From Paenibacillus sp. FSL H8-0079 (GTDB lineage: Bacteria; Bacillota; Bacilli; Paenibacillales; Paenibacillaceae): DNA of 64,000 nt. This document shows positions 27,275-39,280 of the stretch, in pieces. The notes below the pieces were generated by a model, which was not told the DNA's origin, did no database searches, and was given only the letters and a program-made list of their open reading frames with translations. The number at the start of each line of letters is the position of its first letter. Positions within the stretch are counted from its first letter, which is position 1. The translations under genes were made by a program, and so were the position numbers. The stretch spans positions 1,488,001 to 1,552,000 of the forward strand of contig NZ_CP150300.1 in assembly GCF_037991315.1 (NCBI RefSeq), given 5' to 3'.

Positions 27275-28018
27275 TTATTTCGCAACAGTTATTTCAAACG
27301 TCGAGTGATCATGATCCTGTACGCTGAAGCGATATTCCAATCCATTTCGAACTGTCGCCCCATCAAAATCAGACTGATTCACATCGCGATCCAATAGACC
27401 GATATCCTGGATGACATCTTGTGCATCGTTATACGTGTACTCACTATTGGTTGTGAGAATGAGTGTGGCGATAGCAGTCAAAAAAATTCCACCCGTTGGT
27501 TCGCTCGTATCACCAGTTCCATATAACCTGATTTCCTGTATGCTCTCATCTGCATTCACTACACCAACCAAGCGCAATTCGTCATTGAAAACATACTCGA
27601 AAGTGTCAGTGTCCTGCGCTGAAGAGTTTTTCATATCCAAGCGGGTAATACTCAAACCATTCAGTCGATATTTACCAACGGCGCCATTAAACTTGTTTTT
27701 AAATTCATCGGTAGTCATGTGGAGGCCAGAAAGTTTAATCTGGGGTGAAGGGGTCTGATCTATTGCAGGCTGAGTTGAGTTTGATGATAAAGTCAGCATG
27801 CCATACAACCCTATTGAAGCAATCGCAAAACAGGCCGTCGTTAGAAAAATGTATCTGATCGGCAACCTATTACCCTTTCTCATGGGTAGGATCATCCATA
27901 CAAGAAATACCAAGAAAGAAAGTAAGCCAAGAATAAAGATTATTGTAAAAAGATATTGCAAAATCTCACCTCGTAATAGAGTAATAGCTGGTAAAAATCT
28001 TTCTTGCACCTCATTCAT
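27275..28018 (-). CDS. Membrane protein of unknown function
   Basis: The protein (up to 247 residues) has two membrane segments near the start (LFTIIFILGLLSFLVFLVWMIL; IFLTTACFAIASIGLYGML) and an outer domain of about 160 residues with no motif I recognise. The ATG at 28018 lacks a ribosome site; a TTG at 27961 has GAGGTG five bases upstream and is perhaps the true start, which would shorten the protein by 19 residues. It follows lacZ in reverse order but is separated by the lacZ terminator. Confidence 0.7.
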   Translation of the reverse strand: MNEVQERFLPAITLLRGEILQYLFTIIFILGLLSFLVFLVWMILPMRKGNRLPIRYIFLTTACFAIASIGLYGMLTLSSNSTQPAIDQTPSPQIKLSGLHMTTDEFKNKFNGAVGKYRLNGLSITRLDMKNSSAQDTDTFEYVFNDELRLVGVVNADESIQEIRLYGTGDTSEPTGGIFLTAIATLILTTNSEYTYNDAQDVIQDIGLLDRDVNQSDFDGATVRNGLEYRFSVQDHDHSTFEITVAK

Positions 28019-28066
28019 TATAATGTTCCGTTGAAAAACTTCAAACTCATACTACTCACCACTCCA

Positions 28067-28102
28067 CAAAAAAAGCACTGCCGGCGTACTGCCAGCAGTG
28101 CT
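28067..28102 (-). terminator. Terminator after the beta-galactosidase gene
   Basis: On the minus strand GCACTGCTGGC and GCCGGCAGTGC form the stem and T7 follows. Confidence 0.85.
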
Positions 28103-28111
28103 TGCTTGATG

Positions 28112-31264
<3,153 letters not shown>

Positions 31265-31324
31265 TCATTATAGAATTGAATTGAGACTTAGAAAATAAAG
31301 AATATTGCCCACATATATAACAAT

Positions 31325-32191
31325 ATGAAACTAACGACAGAGAGAGTGGTGTACTGGATGGATACCCGGATTTTTTTTGGTAAAACAGAAGAAGCTGCTC
31401 GCCTGCCGATCTATATGACCACGGTTGGATACTGGGAACACCAATATGAAACCGAGCGTCCAGAGGGATTCCCGGATTATCAGATCCACCAGATCATTCA
31501 TGGTCAGGGGAGACTGATTATACAAGACGAAGAGTACATCGTCGGACCGGGGGATGTTTTCGTTCTGTACCCTGATGTCCCACATCGATATATGCCCATC
31601 AGTGACCGCTGGGAGCTGGCTTGGGTCTCGTTTCAGGGGAGAGAAGCCAGTCAGCTATTATCTTATGCGGGGATTACCGGTTCACGGGTATGCAGACTCA
31701 GGACAGCCACGCTGTTGCATGGCCTGGAGCAACTTCTGGTTAGAGGTGAGAGTGGGGGGGATACGGATTATGCAGATTACGATGTGGAGTGTTCCAAACA
31801 ATTATATGCTCTGCTGCTGGATCTGAAGCCACTGCTCATCGTATCTGCCAATTATAATGATGAACTGGAGCGCTTGAAGCCTGTGCTGCGTTATATCGCA
31901 GAGCATCTGGATCGTTCACTGTCGCTGAAGGAACTGGCCGCTGTGGCTGTGGTGTCTCCTCAATATTTGTGCAGACTGTTTCAGAAGGCGCTCCATACCA
32001 GACCTGTATTTTACGTAAACCAGGAACGAATCAATCGGAGCAAACAGCTCATGTTCAGTGAGAGAGAACTCCGAATCTATGAAGTTGCTGATCGGGTGGG
32101 CTACGAGAACGCCAGTTATTTCTGTGCGATGTTCAAAAGGCATACAGGCATGAGTCCGGAGCGTTTTCGCAAACTGCACGGACTGAGTTGA
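31325..32191 (+). CDS. AraC-family transcriptional regulator next to lacZ
   Basis: The 288-residue protein has an N-terminal cupin (residues about 30-140, GQGRLIIQDEEYIVGPGDVFVLYPDVPHRY) and a C-terminal double helix-turn-helix (about 185-285, LSLKELAAVAVVSPQYLCRLFQKAL; VGYENASYFCAMFKRHTGMSPERFR). Its placement suggests it controls the divergent beta-galactosidase gene in response to a sugar. The ATG at 31325 has a poor ribosome site; an ATG at 31358 (MDTRIFFG) behind GAGAGTGG is an alternative. Confidence 0.88.
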   Translation: MKLTTERVVYWMDTRIFFGKTEEAARLPIYMTTVGYWEHQYETERPEGFPDYQIHQIIHGQGRLIIQDEEYIVGPGDVFVLYPDVPHRYMPISDRWELAWVSFQGREASQLLSYAGITGSRVCRLRTATLLHGLEQLLVRGESGGDTDYADYDVECSKQLYALLLDLKPLLIVSANYNDELERLKPVLRYIAEHLDRSLSLKELAAVAVVSPQYLCRLFQKALHTRPVFYVNQERINRSKQLMFSERELRIYEVADRVGYENASYFCAMFKRHTGMSPERFRKLHGLS

Positions 32192-32225
32192 AAATTGAGT
32201 AATTTTGATCTGATACTCATCCCAA

Positions 32226-32339
32226 TTTCAGTTTCCATTAAGGTTGTGAAGGTAAGATAAGTCTTGTAAACCCCTTCTCGTGTTAAATAGATGTGTGACT
32301 GGCCCTATCGGATTGTCCTCCGGTAGGGCACTTTTTTTC
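32226..32339 (+). ncRNA. Candidate small RNA element, copy A
   Basis: A 40-base core (32262-32301, beginning TCTTGTAAACCCC) is identical to 39317-39356. It is followed by a 10-bp terminator stem (GCCCTATCGG/CCGGTAGGGC, T7). About 36 bases of similar sequence precede it (TTTCAG, ATTAAGGT, GATAA). The two copies differ in their terminator stems by compensating changes. It lies in the 223-bp gap between two AraC-type genes. No known RNA family was recognised. Confidence 0.5.
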
Positions 32340-32414
32340 TTCCTTTCTGCGGTTGATGGTATGATAGATGAATACATAATGTGTAACCAACTCTAGTGAT
32401 CGGAGGATGGAATT

Positions 32415-33350
32415 GTGGATCACAGCCTGCACCCGTTGTTTAAGCCTATTCAGATAAATGGAACGTACCCTGACAGTTATTATGTTGAGAAAATACCTGC
32501 TGCCGGCTTGATGGCTTATGTGGCCTGTTATTGGGAATCAGGATCTCTTCCGAACACGCATGCAGATGTTACTTGGGGAGAAGGTCGAGAGCCATCGGTG
32601 ATGACTGTCCCTGCACGGGTATTGCCGGATGGTTGCACGGATATGCTGATTACATACGACCCGGTCTGTTCAGAGCACTCCTATGCTTACTGCGGCAATT
32701 ATACACAGCCGTTCGCTGTACCTGAGCGATCCGATGATGGTTCGCCTGCTGGAGATTACACCTTTGGCGTCCGATTCTTTCCAGGTGGAGCGCATGTCTT
32801 CCATGGCATGCCTCTGGAATGGTTTACAGATAAGCGAATTGCCCTTCAGGAATGTTGGCCGGAGAAGCTGAACGAGCTTCAGGAACGGATGGCCGAAACG
32901 AATCGTTTTGCAGAGCGGGTAGAAGTTATGAACGCGTACTTGAGTCCGTTGTCCATGCAGGCAAGCACATCTGAGAACGATCTGATGAAAAACGTGCTGC
33001 ACCGCATCTTTATAGATGGGGGACGTATGACTGTCCAGGAGCTGGCGATGCGTGAAGTGATCAGTGAGCGGCAGCTGCATCGCAAGTTCTCGGAGTGGGT
33101 CGGAATCAGTCCCAAACGGTTCAGTGAGGTGGTTCGTTTTCATCGTGTGCTGAATGATATCCATCAGGGGAACACGGCAGACTGGGCAATGCTTGCCCAG
33201 AATCATGGGTTCTTTGACCAAGCCCATCTGATTCGGCAATTTCGCAAGTTTTATGGAGAGACTCCGTTGACGGCAGCCAAGGAGCATGGCAGGATGTTGT
33301 CCGATTTGTACAATAGATCTGTAGAACCTTCGGTTATACTTAAATCGTGA
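32415..33350 (+). CDS. AraC-family regulator with DUF6597-like N-terminal domain
   Basis: The 311-residue protein has an N-terminal sensor (YYVEKIPAAGLMAYVACYWE, VLPDGCTDMLITYD, GVRFFPGGAHVFHG), the DUF6597-like domain of some AraC proteins. Its helix-turn-helix region at about 200-295 contains SERQLHRKFSEWVGISPKRFSEVVRFHRVL. The start is GTG at 32415 behind CGGAGG. It lies 27 bp before a DinB-like gene, with which it is probably co-transcribed. The regulon is unknown. Confidence 0.88.
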   Translation: MDHSLHPLFKPIQINGTYPDSYYVEKIPAAGLMAYVACYWESGSLPNTHADVTWGEGREPSVMTVPARVLPDGCTDMLITYDPVCSEHSYAYCGNYTQPFAVPERSDDGSPAGDYTFGVRFFPGGAHVFHGMPLEWFTDKRIALQECWPEKLNELQERMAETNRFAERVEVMNAYLSPLSMQASTSENDLMKNVLHRIFIDGGRMTVQELAMREVISERQLHRKFSEWVGISPKRFSEVVRFHRVLNDIHQGNTADWAMLAQNHGFFDQAHLIRQFRKFYGETPLTAAKEHGRMLSDLYNRSVEPSVILKS

Positions 33351-33377
33351 GAATAAAAGATAAGGGAGACATCATAT

Positions 33378-33866
33378 ATGAATGGAACATTGCAGATTCG
33401 GGATCATTTGTTAAATGAATTGGAAACAGGAGTGCGGACGGGGGCTTCGTTAATTCGCTTAATCCGTTCGGAGGATTGGTCGTATCGTCCACAGGAGAAT
33501 ATGCGTTCATTGGTGGAGCTTGTGCATCACTTTATCCAGATCACGGCATCGGATCTTGCCATTATGCAGGAGAAAGGTGAAGCAGAGGTTGGTCTGGTGG
33601 AGAACAGTTTGTCTGAAATCGAGGATATCGAAAAGCTGGAAGCAACGTTGTGGAGCAATTTCGAATCCTACAAAGCATATATCACAGGATTGAGTGAAGA
33701 AGATTATTTAAACCGCTCTACCAAAGCTTTCTATATGGAACATGGTCATTTGCAGGCGCAATGGCAGATTGAAACGTTAACGCATGTGTTCCATCACCGT
33801 TCGCAGCTGTATAACTACCTCAAGCAGCAGGGTCATGAACTGAACTTTTTCATGCTGTACGCCTAA
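33378..33866 (+). CDS. DinB-family protein
   Basis: The 162-residue, mostly helical protein has the DinB/YfiT pattern with candidate metal-ligand histidines in LVELVHHFIQ (about residue 50) and THVFHHRSQLYNYLKQQGH (about 137-141). Family members include thiol transferases with bacillithiol or mycothiol. AAGGGAG precedes the ATG. It is 27 bp downstream of an AraC-type gene and followed by a terminator. Confidence 0.85.
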   Translation: MNGTLQIRDHLLNELETGVRTGASLIRLIRSEDWSYRPQENMRSLVELVHHFIQITASDLAIMQEKGEAEVGLVENSLSEIEDIEKLEATLWSNFESYKAYITGLSEEDYLNRSTKAFYMEHGHLQAQWQIETLTHVFHHRSQLYNYLKQQGHELNFFMLYA

Positions 33867-33878
33867 AGCAATTCCTTG

Positions 33879-33911
33879 AAAAGGGGGACACAATATGTGT
33901 CGCCTTTTTTG
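33879..33911 (+). terminator. Terminator after the DinB-like gene
   Basis: AAAAGGGGGACACA and TGTGTCGCCTTTTTT pair with one mismatch and end in T6. Confidence 0.8.
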
Positions 33912-33934
33912 TTTTGCATGGATATCTAACCCAT

Positions 33935-33964
33935 TTGACAGAACACGATAAGCATCGTTATAAT
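33935..33964 (+). promoter_or_regulatory. SigA promoter of the siderophore uptake operon
   Basis: TTGACA (33935-33940), 18-base spacer, TATAAT (33959-33964). Both hexamers are perfect. Confidence 0.85.
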
Positions 33965-33979
33965 TGAGAATTATTATCA
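33965..33979. promoter_or_regulatory. Fur box
   Basis: TGAGAATTATTATCA matches the 7-1-7 Fur consensus TGATAATNATTATCA at all but one position. It directly abuts the -10 hexamer, so Fur-Fe(II) would block initiation. Confidence 0.85.
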
Positions 33980-34016
33980 TTTAAAACGAACGGATGGATT
34001 TCAAAGGGGTTATGCA

Positions 34017-35951
34017 ATGAATATAGACAGGTATATTGAGCTATGGAATCAGGCGGCGGTTCAGGTCGTGGATGTGCAGCATCATATGTTGGGATACGGG
34101 CAGGACCCTATGATACATGAATTGCCGACCAGTGGACTAATCTACACGGTTCGTGGCGGTGGCTTGATTTACGTGGATTACAACCAGTACAGAACAGATC
34201 GCTATCATCTGATTCATGGCGGAAAGGGGAGCCTTCTGCAGATTGATGTTCTTGAAGAACAATTGGAGTATTATCTGATTTTGTATCAAGCACACATCTT
34301 GTTATCTGCTGGAACAGCTGCTCGACTACTACCGGATGGGAGCCCGTTGTTAGAGAGTCACTATGACCTGAAGCCCACTCACCCAGTGTTGTTACAGGAT
34401 AAAATAAGTCAACTTAGACAGATGTGGACATCTCCACACCGTTTGCAGGAAATGCAGGTACGTTCCATCTTTTTGCAGATCATGATGGAGATTCTGGAAC
34501 AACTGCAGTCCGCAGAAGTCTCGTCTGAACCTCCTGATCTGGTGGCACAGGCGATGAGCTACATTCAGGAACACTATCACCTTCCAATCACCATCGATTC
34601 GCTGGCTGCCAAGCTGGAATGCAGCCCAAGACATCTGGGACGCTTGTTCCGCAATAGCGAGATTGGTCAGAGCCCATCGGATTATCTTGTGCAATTCCGG
34701 ATGAGCAAAGCAAGTGAATTGCTTGTGCAGACCGATCTTGCGCTGAAGGATGTGGCGAGTAGCATCGGTTACGAGGATGTATATCATTTTAGCCGTATGT
34801 TCAAAAAGTACTGTGGTTTATCTCCGATTCACTATCGTAATCAGTATCTTCAATCGCCAACAGGTCTGAATACGACATCAGCTATGTCCGATATATCCAT
34901 TGTTGAGTCGCTAATACCCCGTTATATTGATAATGGTTCTCAAAACAAACAAGTAAGCGGGGGTTCTTTCATGATGTACAATTGGTCCAGACGTTCAACG
35001 GTGATGATGCTGTTGCTGAGTTTTAGTCTTTTAATGAGTGCGTGCGCGAGTCCATCTCCATCTACCAATGCTCCGGCAGTATCAAGTGGAAGTGAACAGG
35101 CAACCGCAGATACTACTTCTTCCCGCACGATCAATCATGATCTGGGAAGCACGAAGGTACCGGTTGAGCCCACACGGATCGTGGTGTTGGAGCAAGGATT
35201 TACACAGACCATTGCAGCGCTTGAAGTGAAGCCTGTTGGGGTTGCTGATGATAACAAACCTGAGCGTTTCCCCAAGGACACGCTTGCTTATATTGAGGGA
35301 TATACCTCGGTGGGTACCCGTTCTGAGCCGAATCTGGAAGTGATTCGTACGCTCAAACCAGATCTGATTATTGCGGATACGAGCCGTCATGGCAATGTAT
35401 ATGATGAATTGTCGGCCATTGCACCAACGATTGTATTCAAGAATGATACAGCCAACTACGAGGATATCTTGGTGTCGACTGAGAAGATCGGTGAAGCGTT
35501 GGGCAAAACAGAGGCTACCACCGCCTTGCTGGAAGAGCATCAGAAGCGATTGGATGAGTTGAAGCAAACCATCAATCCTCAGCAGTCGGTTCTGATCGTG
35601 GCTGCGGATGAAGATGAGACGCAATCGTTTCAGGTTCGGACAGATCAGGCCTTTCATTCTTCTTTCTTGTCTGCGGCAGGTCTGAATTATGCCCTGAAGG
35701 ATGAGAAAGAAGTTAATCAATTGATGACGACAGAGCAGCTGCTTACCATCAATTCGGATCAGATGCTGATTCTGATTAATGAAGATGGGCCCTCCGTGCT
35801 CGAAGGTCAGAAGGATAATCTGCTCTGGAATCAGTTGAAGGCAGTACAGAATGGTAATGCTCATGAAGTGGAATTGGCAACGTGGTCAAGACAACGTAGT
35901 ATACCTGCATTGAACAATATTATGGATGAAGCGGCTGCATATTTTAGATGA
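34017..35951 (+). CDS. AraC regulator fused to siderophore-binding lipoprotein domain
   Basis: The 644-residue open frame joins three parts. Residues 1-170 are a sensor-like region and about 175-280 an AraC double helix-turn-helix (CSPRHLGRLFRNSEIGQSPSD; GYEDVYHFSRMFKKYCGLSP). Residues 320-343 form a signal-peptide-like segment ending LLMSAC (cysteine 343), and about 365-644 a FecB/FeuA-type iron-siderophore binding domain. The first ATG has AAAGGGG seven bases upstream. An internal ATG at 34971 lies seven bases after GCGGGGG and could start the binding protein alone. No stop codon or frameshift divides the frame. The stop overlaps the first permease gene (ATGA). A Fur box and promoter precede it. 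It probably senses and imports a ferric siderophore. Confidence 0.88.
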   Translation: MNIDRYIELWNQAAVQVVDVQHHMLGYGQDPMIHELPTSGLIYTVRGGGLIYVDYNQYRTDRYHLIHGGKGSLLQIDVLEEQLEYYLILYQAHILLSAGTAARLLPDGSPLLESHYDLKPTHPVLLQDKISQLRQMWTSPHRLQEMQVRSIFLQIMMEILEQLQSAEVSSEPPDLVAQAMSYIQEHYHLPITIDSLAAKLECSPRHLGRLFRNSEIGQSPSDYLVQFRMSKASELLVQTDLALKDVASSIGYEDVYHFSRMFKKYCGLSPIHYRNQYLQSPTGLNTTSAMSDISIVESLIPRYIDNGSQNKQVSGGSFMMYNWSRRSTVMMLLLSFSLLMSACASPSPSTNAPAVSSGSEQATADTTSSRTINHDLGSTKVPVEPTRIVVLEQGFTQTIAALEVKPVGVADDNKPERFPKDTLAYIEGYTSVGTRSEPNLEVIRTLKPDLIIADTSRHGNVYDELSAIAPTIVFKNDTANYEDILVSTEKIGEALGKTEATTALLEEHQKRLDELKQTINPQQSVLIVAADEDETQSFQVRTDQAFHSSFLSAAGLNYALKDEKEVNQLMTTEQLLTINSDQMLILINEDGPSVLEGQKDNLLWNQLKAVQNGNAHEVELATWSRQRSIPALNNIMDEAAAYFR

Positions 35952-36943
35952 ATAGAACGCTGACTGCGGCCTTGGTTGGCATAATCGGATTGATTGTGCT
36001 TTTTCTGGGCTCGCTGATGATCGGTACTTCCTGGATACCCTTATCCACTGTGCTGGATTATATGTTCGACTATTCTCCAACGGTCAAAGAACATGTCATT
36101 CTGCATGTATTGCGAATGCCACGTGCCTTGGCTGTGCTGTGCATTGGCGCCAACCTGAGTATTGCTGGTTGCATTATGCAGGTGCTGACCCGTAATCCGC
36201 TTGCATCTCCGAGTATATTCGGGATCAATGCAGGCGCCTCCTTTATGATCGTCCTGTGCACGATTGTTTTCCCAACGGTTAGTGGCCTGGCGCTGGCAGG
36301 TGCAGGCTTTGCAGGGGGATTACTGACGGTGAGCATTGTCCTGTTGATGAGCTTTGCCATGCGCGGAGGCCAAGCCGAAGTACGGATGGCACTGATCGGT
36401 GTGGTGGTACAGGCATTGTTATCTTCATTTACGCAAGGACTGTTGATCTTCAATGAGGAGTCCGCCGGTAAAATCATCTTCTGGCTCGCCGGTTCGGCTG
36501 CTGGCGTCAAATGGGAAGAGATTAACCTTTTGCTGATATTCAGTTTAACGGGTCTTTTCATGGCTTTGTTGATTAGTAAATCATTATCCTTATTGAATCT
36601 CGGCGAAGACATCGCCCGCGGATTGGGACAGAAGATCTGGACTGTTCGGATAGTGGGCAGTGTAATTGTGATCATTCTGGCAGGCATATCCGTGTCAGTT
36701 GTGGGGCCAATCGGTTTCGTGGGATTAATCGTGCCACATATAACCCGATATCTGTTGGGTACAGACTATCGGTTGCTGATCCCTTTCTCCGCCTTATTCG
36801 GAGCGATCCTGTTAACCATAGCAGATATTGCTTCCCGCTTTGTTCATTTTCCATCAGAGACACCTGTAGGCATTATTACGGCCCTGGTTGGAGCACCTTA
36901 TTTCGTATATCTCGCAAGGCGACAGAGCAGGAGTGCATCATGA
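35948..36943 (+). CDS. FecCD-type iron-siderophore ABC permease 1
   Basis: The 331-residue protein has nine to ten membrane helices and the FecCD signatures RMPRALAVLCIGANLSIAGCIMQ, NPLASPSIFGINAGA and VGPIGFVGLIVPHITRYLLG. It overlaps both neighbours by four bases (ATGA), showing tight translational coupling. It forms the membrane channel with the next gene. No ATPase gene is in the operon, so a shared ATPase (FhuC/YusV-like) elsewhere is likely. Confidence 0.95.
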   Translation: MNRTLTAALVGIIGLIVLFLGSLMIGTSWIPLSTVLDYMFDYSPTVKEHVILHVLRMPRALAVLCIGANLSIAGCIMQVLTRNPLASPSIFGINAGASFMIVLCTIVFPTVSGLALAGAGFAGGLLTVSIVLLMSFAMRGGQAEVRMALIGVVVQALLSSFTQGLLIFNEESAGKIIFWLAGSAAGVKWEEINLLLIFSLTGLFMALLISKSLSLLNLGEDIARGLGQKIWTVRIVGSVIVIILAGISVSVVGPIGFVGLIVPHITRYLLGTDYRLLIPFSALFGAILLTIADIASRFVHFPSETPVGIITALVGAPYFVYLARRQSRSAS

Positions 36944-37965
36944 AGAGCATACTAAGGAATAGGAATCTTATGGTGCTTGTGGCGCTTGTTATTCTATTGG
37001 GTCTTCTCATGATGGCGAATATTCAGGCAGGAGCGGTAGGGATTAGCTGGCGGGAGATTTGGGCTTCCTTTACAGGTGAGGGAGATCCGGATCTTACTTA
37101 TATCATACTGAATTATCGTCTTCCTCGTATTGTACTGGCCATGCTTGTTGGCTGTGGTCTGGCTGTTTCGGGTCTGGTCTCCCAGAGCATTCTTCGCAAC
37201 CCGTTAGCCGCACCAGATACGCTGGGAATTTCGGCGGGGGCTGCCTTGGGAGCCGTATCTACGGTATTGTTATTACCTGTTGAGATGCAGAGTGCATGGC
37301 TCACTTCACTGGCTGCATTTGTTGGTGGAGGAGCAGGGGCGCTGCTTGTATATGTATTCTCTTACCGAAATGGGGTAGATCCGGTACGACTGGCTCTGGT
37401 TGGTGTAGCGGTTAGCGCTTGTGGGAGCACCTTGGTGCAACTACTGATTACACGATCATCGGCGAACACCAACACCGTCTTGCTCTGGCTCAACGGTTCA
37501 TTATGGGGACGTAACTGGGATCAAGTATTGCAATTAGTACCCATTATTGTTCTGGTTATTCCTGTGGTCTGGATGCTGGGCAAAGTTATGGATCTCTTCG
37601 GCCTGGGCGAACAGTCTGTCAAAGGTTTGGGTCTGCGTGTGGAGAGGATGCGTGCTGTACTGCTTCTGTTGGCCGTTCTTCTCGCAAGCGGTTCGGTTGC
37701 TGTGGTTGGTATGATTGGATTCGTTGGTCTGGTCAGTCCGCATATCGCTCGCCGTCTGGTCTCGGGAGGACATCGGTATTATGTACCTGTAGCCGGGCTC
37801 GTAGGGGCAATCATGATGTTACTGGGGGATTATATTGGACGTGTGTTGGCCCCACCACTGGAATTCCCCGTCGGATTGGTAACATCGATCATCGGTGCAC
37901 CTTACTTTCTATTTTTACTGTGGCGCCAATATCGGACTAAAAGCAGACCGGATAAGAACATCTAA
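36940..37965 (+). CDS. FecCD-type iron-siderophore ABC permease 2
   Basis: The 341-residue partner permease has RLPRIVLAMLVGCGLAVSGLVSQ, NPLAAPDTLGISAGAALG and VGMIGFVGLVSPHIARRLVSG. It overlaps the previous gene by ATGA and ends the three-gene operon, with a terminator 41 bp further on. Domain content is complete. Confidence 0.95.
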   Translation: MKSILRNRNLMVLVALVILLGLLMMANIQAGAVGISWREIWASFTGEGDPDLTYIILNYRLPRIVLAMLVGCGLAVSGLVSQSILRNPLAAPDTLGISAGAALGAVSTVLLLPVEMQSAWLTSLAAFVGGGAGALLVYVFSYRNGVDPVRLALVGVAVSACGSTLVQLLITRSSANTNTVLLWLNGSLWGRNWDQVLQLVPIIVLVIPVVWMLGKVMDLFGLGEQSVKGLGLRVERMRAVLLLLAVLLASGSVAVVGMIGFVGLVSPHIARRLVSGGHRYYVPVAGLVGAIMMLLGDYIGRVLAPPLEFPVGLVTSIIGAPYFLFLLWRQYRTKSRPDKNI

Positions 37966-38005
37966 TCGGTCATCATAGGTTTTCGTATTTTATAGGGTTG
38001 GACTG

Positions 38006-38035
38006 GCTCCATCGGACGTTCCGGTGGGGCTTTTT
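38006..38035 (+). terminator. Terminator of the siderophore operon
   Basis: GCTCCATCGG pairs with CCGGTGGGGC (three wobble positions), then T5. Its stem and the GACTGGC just before it resemble the terminators of the small RNA candidates at 32226 and 39281. Confidence 0.75.
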
Positions 38036-38104
38036 GCGTACAGTTGTCTATCAATCTATGCTGTCTATTAAAAATGGACGTTATAACACGGTCATTTCAC
38101 CGTG

Positions 38105-38131
38105 ACTTTACTAGTTTCTGAACATAGAATA
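38105..38131 (+). promoter_or_regulatory. SigK-like promoter candidate
   Basis: AC (38105-38106), 16 bases, CATAGAATA (38123-38131) fits the mother-cell SigK pattern AC-N16/17-CATANNNTA. It lies 29 bases before the start codon of the small protein at 38161. Confidence 0.5.
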
Positions 38132-38160
38132 CCGTATCAAAGCAAAAGGAGGTGATTTCA

Positions 38161-38448
38161 ATGGCCATCCTTTTACCATTACAGTATTACAATCTTCCAG
38201 CTGGCGTAGGCAAGTCCTACTACGAAAACCTGTCTGGAGGAACCAATGCCAGCGTTACAGTAAACAACTACGGACCTTTCCCAGTATCTCTCGTAATCAC
38301 TCGTGTTAATGCACCAGTAGTCACTTACGTGGTTCCAGTAAACAGCAGTCTTACAATTACTGCAAGTGCAGTCCTGGTTTTTGCATTACAAGCCAACCTT
38401 GGAGGCGCAGCTTCCGGAACAGTTCAATTCGCCGTAGCAGATTTCTAA
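38161..38448 (+). CDS. Small beta-rich protein, possibly spore-surface
   Basis: The 95-residue protein MAILLPLQYYNLPAGVGKSY... has no signal peptide and is rich in Val, Thr, Ser, Asn and Ala in an alternating beta pattern (SVTVNNYGPFPVSLVITRV; VVPVNSSLTITASAVLVFAL). The ribosome site AAAGGAGGTGAT pairs with the 16S rRNA tail over 12 bases, which points to very high translation. A SigK-like promoter lies upstream and a strong terminator downstream. The shape recalls small self-assembling spore appendage or exosporium proteins (DUF3992 type), but I cannot show homology, and the usual N-terminal cysteines are absent. Confidence 0.7.
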   Translation: MAILLPLQYYNLPAGVGKSYYENLSGGTNASVTVNNYGPFPVSLVITRVNAPVVTYVVPVNSSLTITASAVLVFALQANLGGAASGTVQFAVADF

Positions 38449-38469
38449 TTGGTGTAATACAGTAGATGG

Positions 38470-38512
38470 GCCTCTGCCGGACATGATGTCGGCAGGGGTC
38501 TTTCTTTTTTTG
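38470..38512 (+). terminator. Terminator after the small beta-rich protein
   Basis: CTCTGCCGGAC pairs with GTCGGCAGGGG (one mismatch) and is followed by a long T-rich tail. Confidence 0.85.
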
Positions 38513-38643
38513 GTGGAACCTTCTGGATTGAAAGTGATATTATACTAGGGTCTTTATACATATTTGTTTATCCTGACGGTCATTCGATTAATTTAAGGTA
38601 TAGGCGGCACGCAGATTTGTGTTGGCATACAGGAGGTTAGTGG

Positions 38644-39168
38644 ATGATGAACAGAACAATCTTATTTGAAACTGAACGGTTGGAATGTGCGTCGTGGAAC
38701 GAAGGGGATCGTGCGCTGGCGTTTGCGCTGTGGGGCGATCATGAGGTTGCCAAGTGGATTAGCAGTAAGGGATTTCTAAGCGAGGATGAAGTAGAAGCAC
38801 GATTAACACAGGAAATTCAAAGGCAAAAGGAAGCGGGGGTGCAATATTGGCCCCTTTTTGAGAAAGAGTCCGAGGTGTTTGTGGGCTGTTGTGGCCTGCG
38901 TCCGTATTCTTCAGAAGAGGATATGTATGAACTGGGATTCCATCTAACCCGGGATCACTGGGGCAAAGGGTATGCCCAGGAAGCAGCGCATGCGGTGATT
39001 GCGTATGCCTTTGACGAAATGAAGGCGAAGGCACTGTTTGCCGGGCATCATCCAGATAATGAAGTGTCACGTCACATCTTGATCAAGCTGGGATTCAAAT
39101 ATACAGGTGACGAACGGTATGAACCGACTGGAAAGATGCATCCGACCTATGTACTGAAAAAATCATAA
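38644..39168 (+). CDS. GNAT-family N-acetyltransferase (RimJ/RimL type)
   Basis: The 174-residue protein has the RimJ/L-type GNAT pattern: ETERLECASWNEGDRALAFALW, the acetyl-CoA loop HLTRDHWGKGYAQEAAHAVI near residue 100, and HPDNEVSRHILIKLGFKY. It would acetylate a small molecule or protein N-terminus; the target is unknown. CAGGAGG precedes two adjacent ATGs (38644, 38647). It stands alone. Confidence 0.88.
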   Translation: MMNRTILFETERLECASWNEGDRALAFALWGDHEVAKWISSKGFLSEDEVEARLTQEIQRQKEAGVQYWPLFEKESEVFVGCCGLRPYSSEEDMYELGFHLTRDHWGKGYAQEAAHAVIAYAFDEMKAKALFAGHHPDNEVSRHILIKLGFKYTGDERYEPTGKMHPTYVLKKS

Positions 39169-39280
39169 ATATGCTTCGAATAGGAACAGGCCACATCGTA
39201 TCCGCTTAACGTGAAATAGATCGAAAGAGGTACGTTGTCCATACCTGCTCAACCCGCTTTTCATGCTTTTTTTATTCTGT

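Noticed and set aside
28018..28111. Operon of lacZ with the downstream membrane protein gene
   Set aside because: A strong terminator with T7 lies between them.
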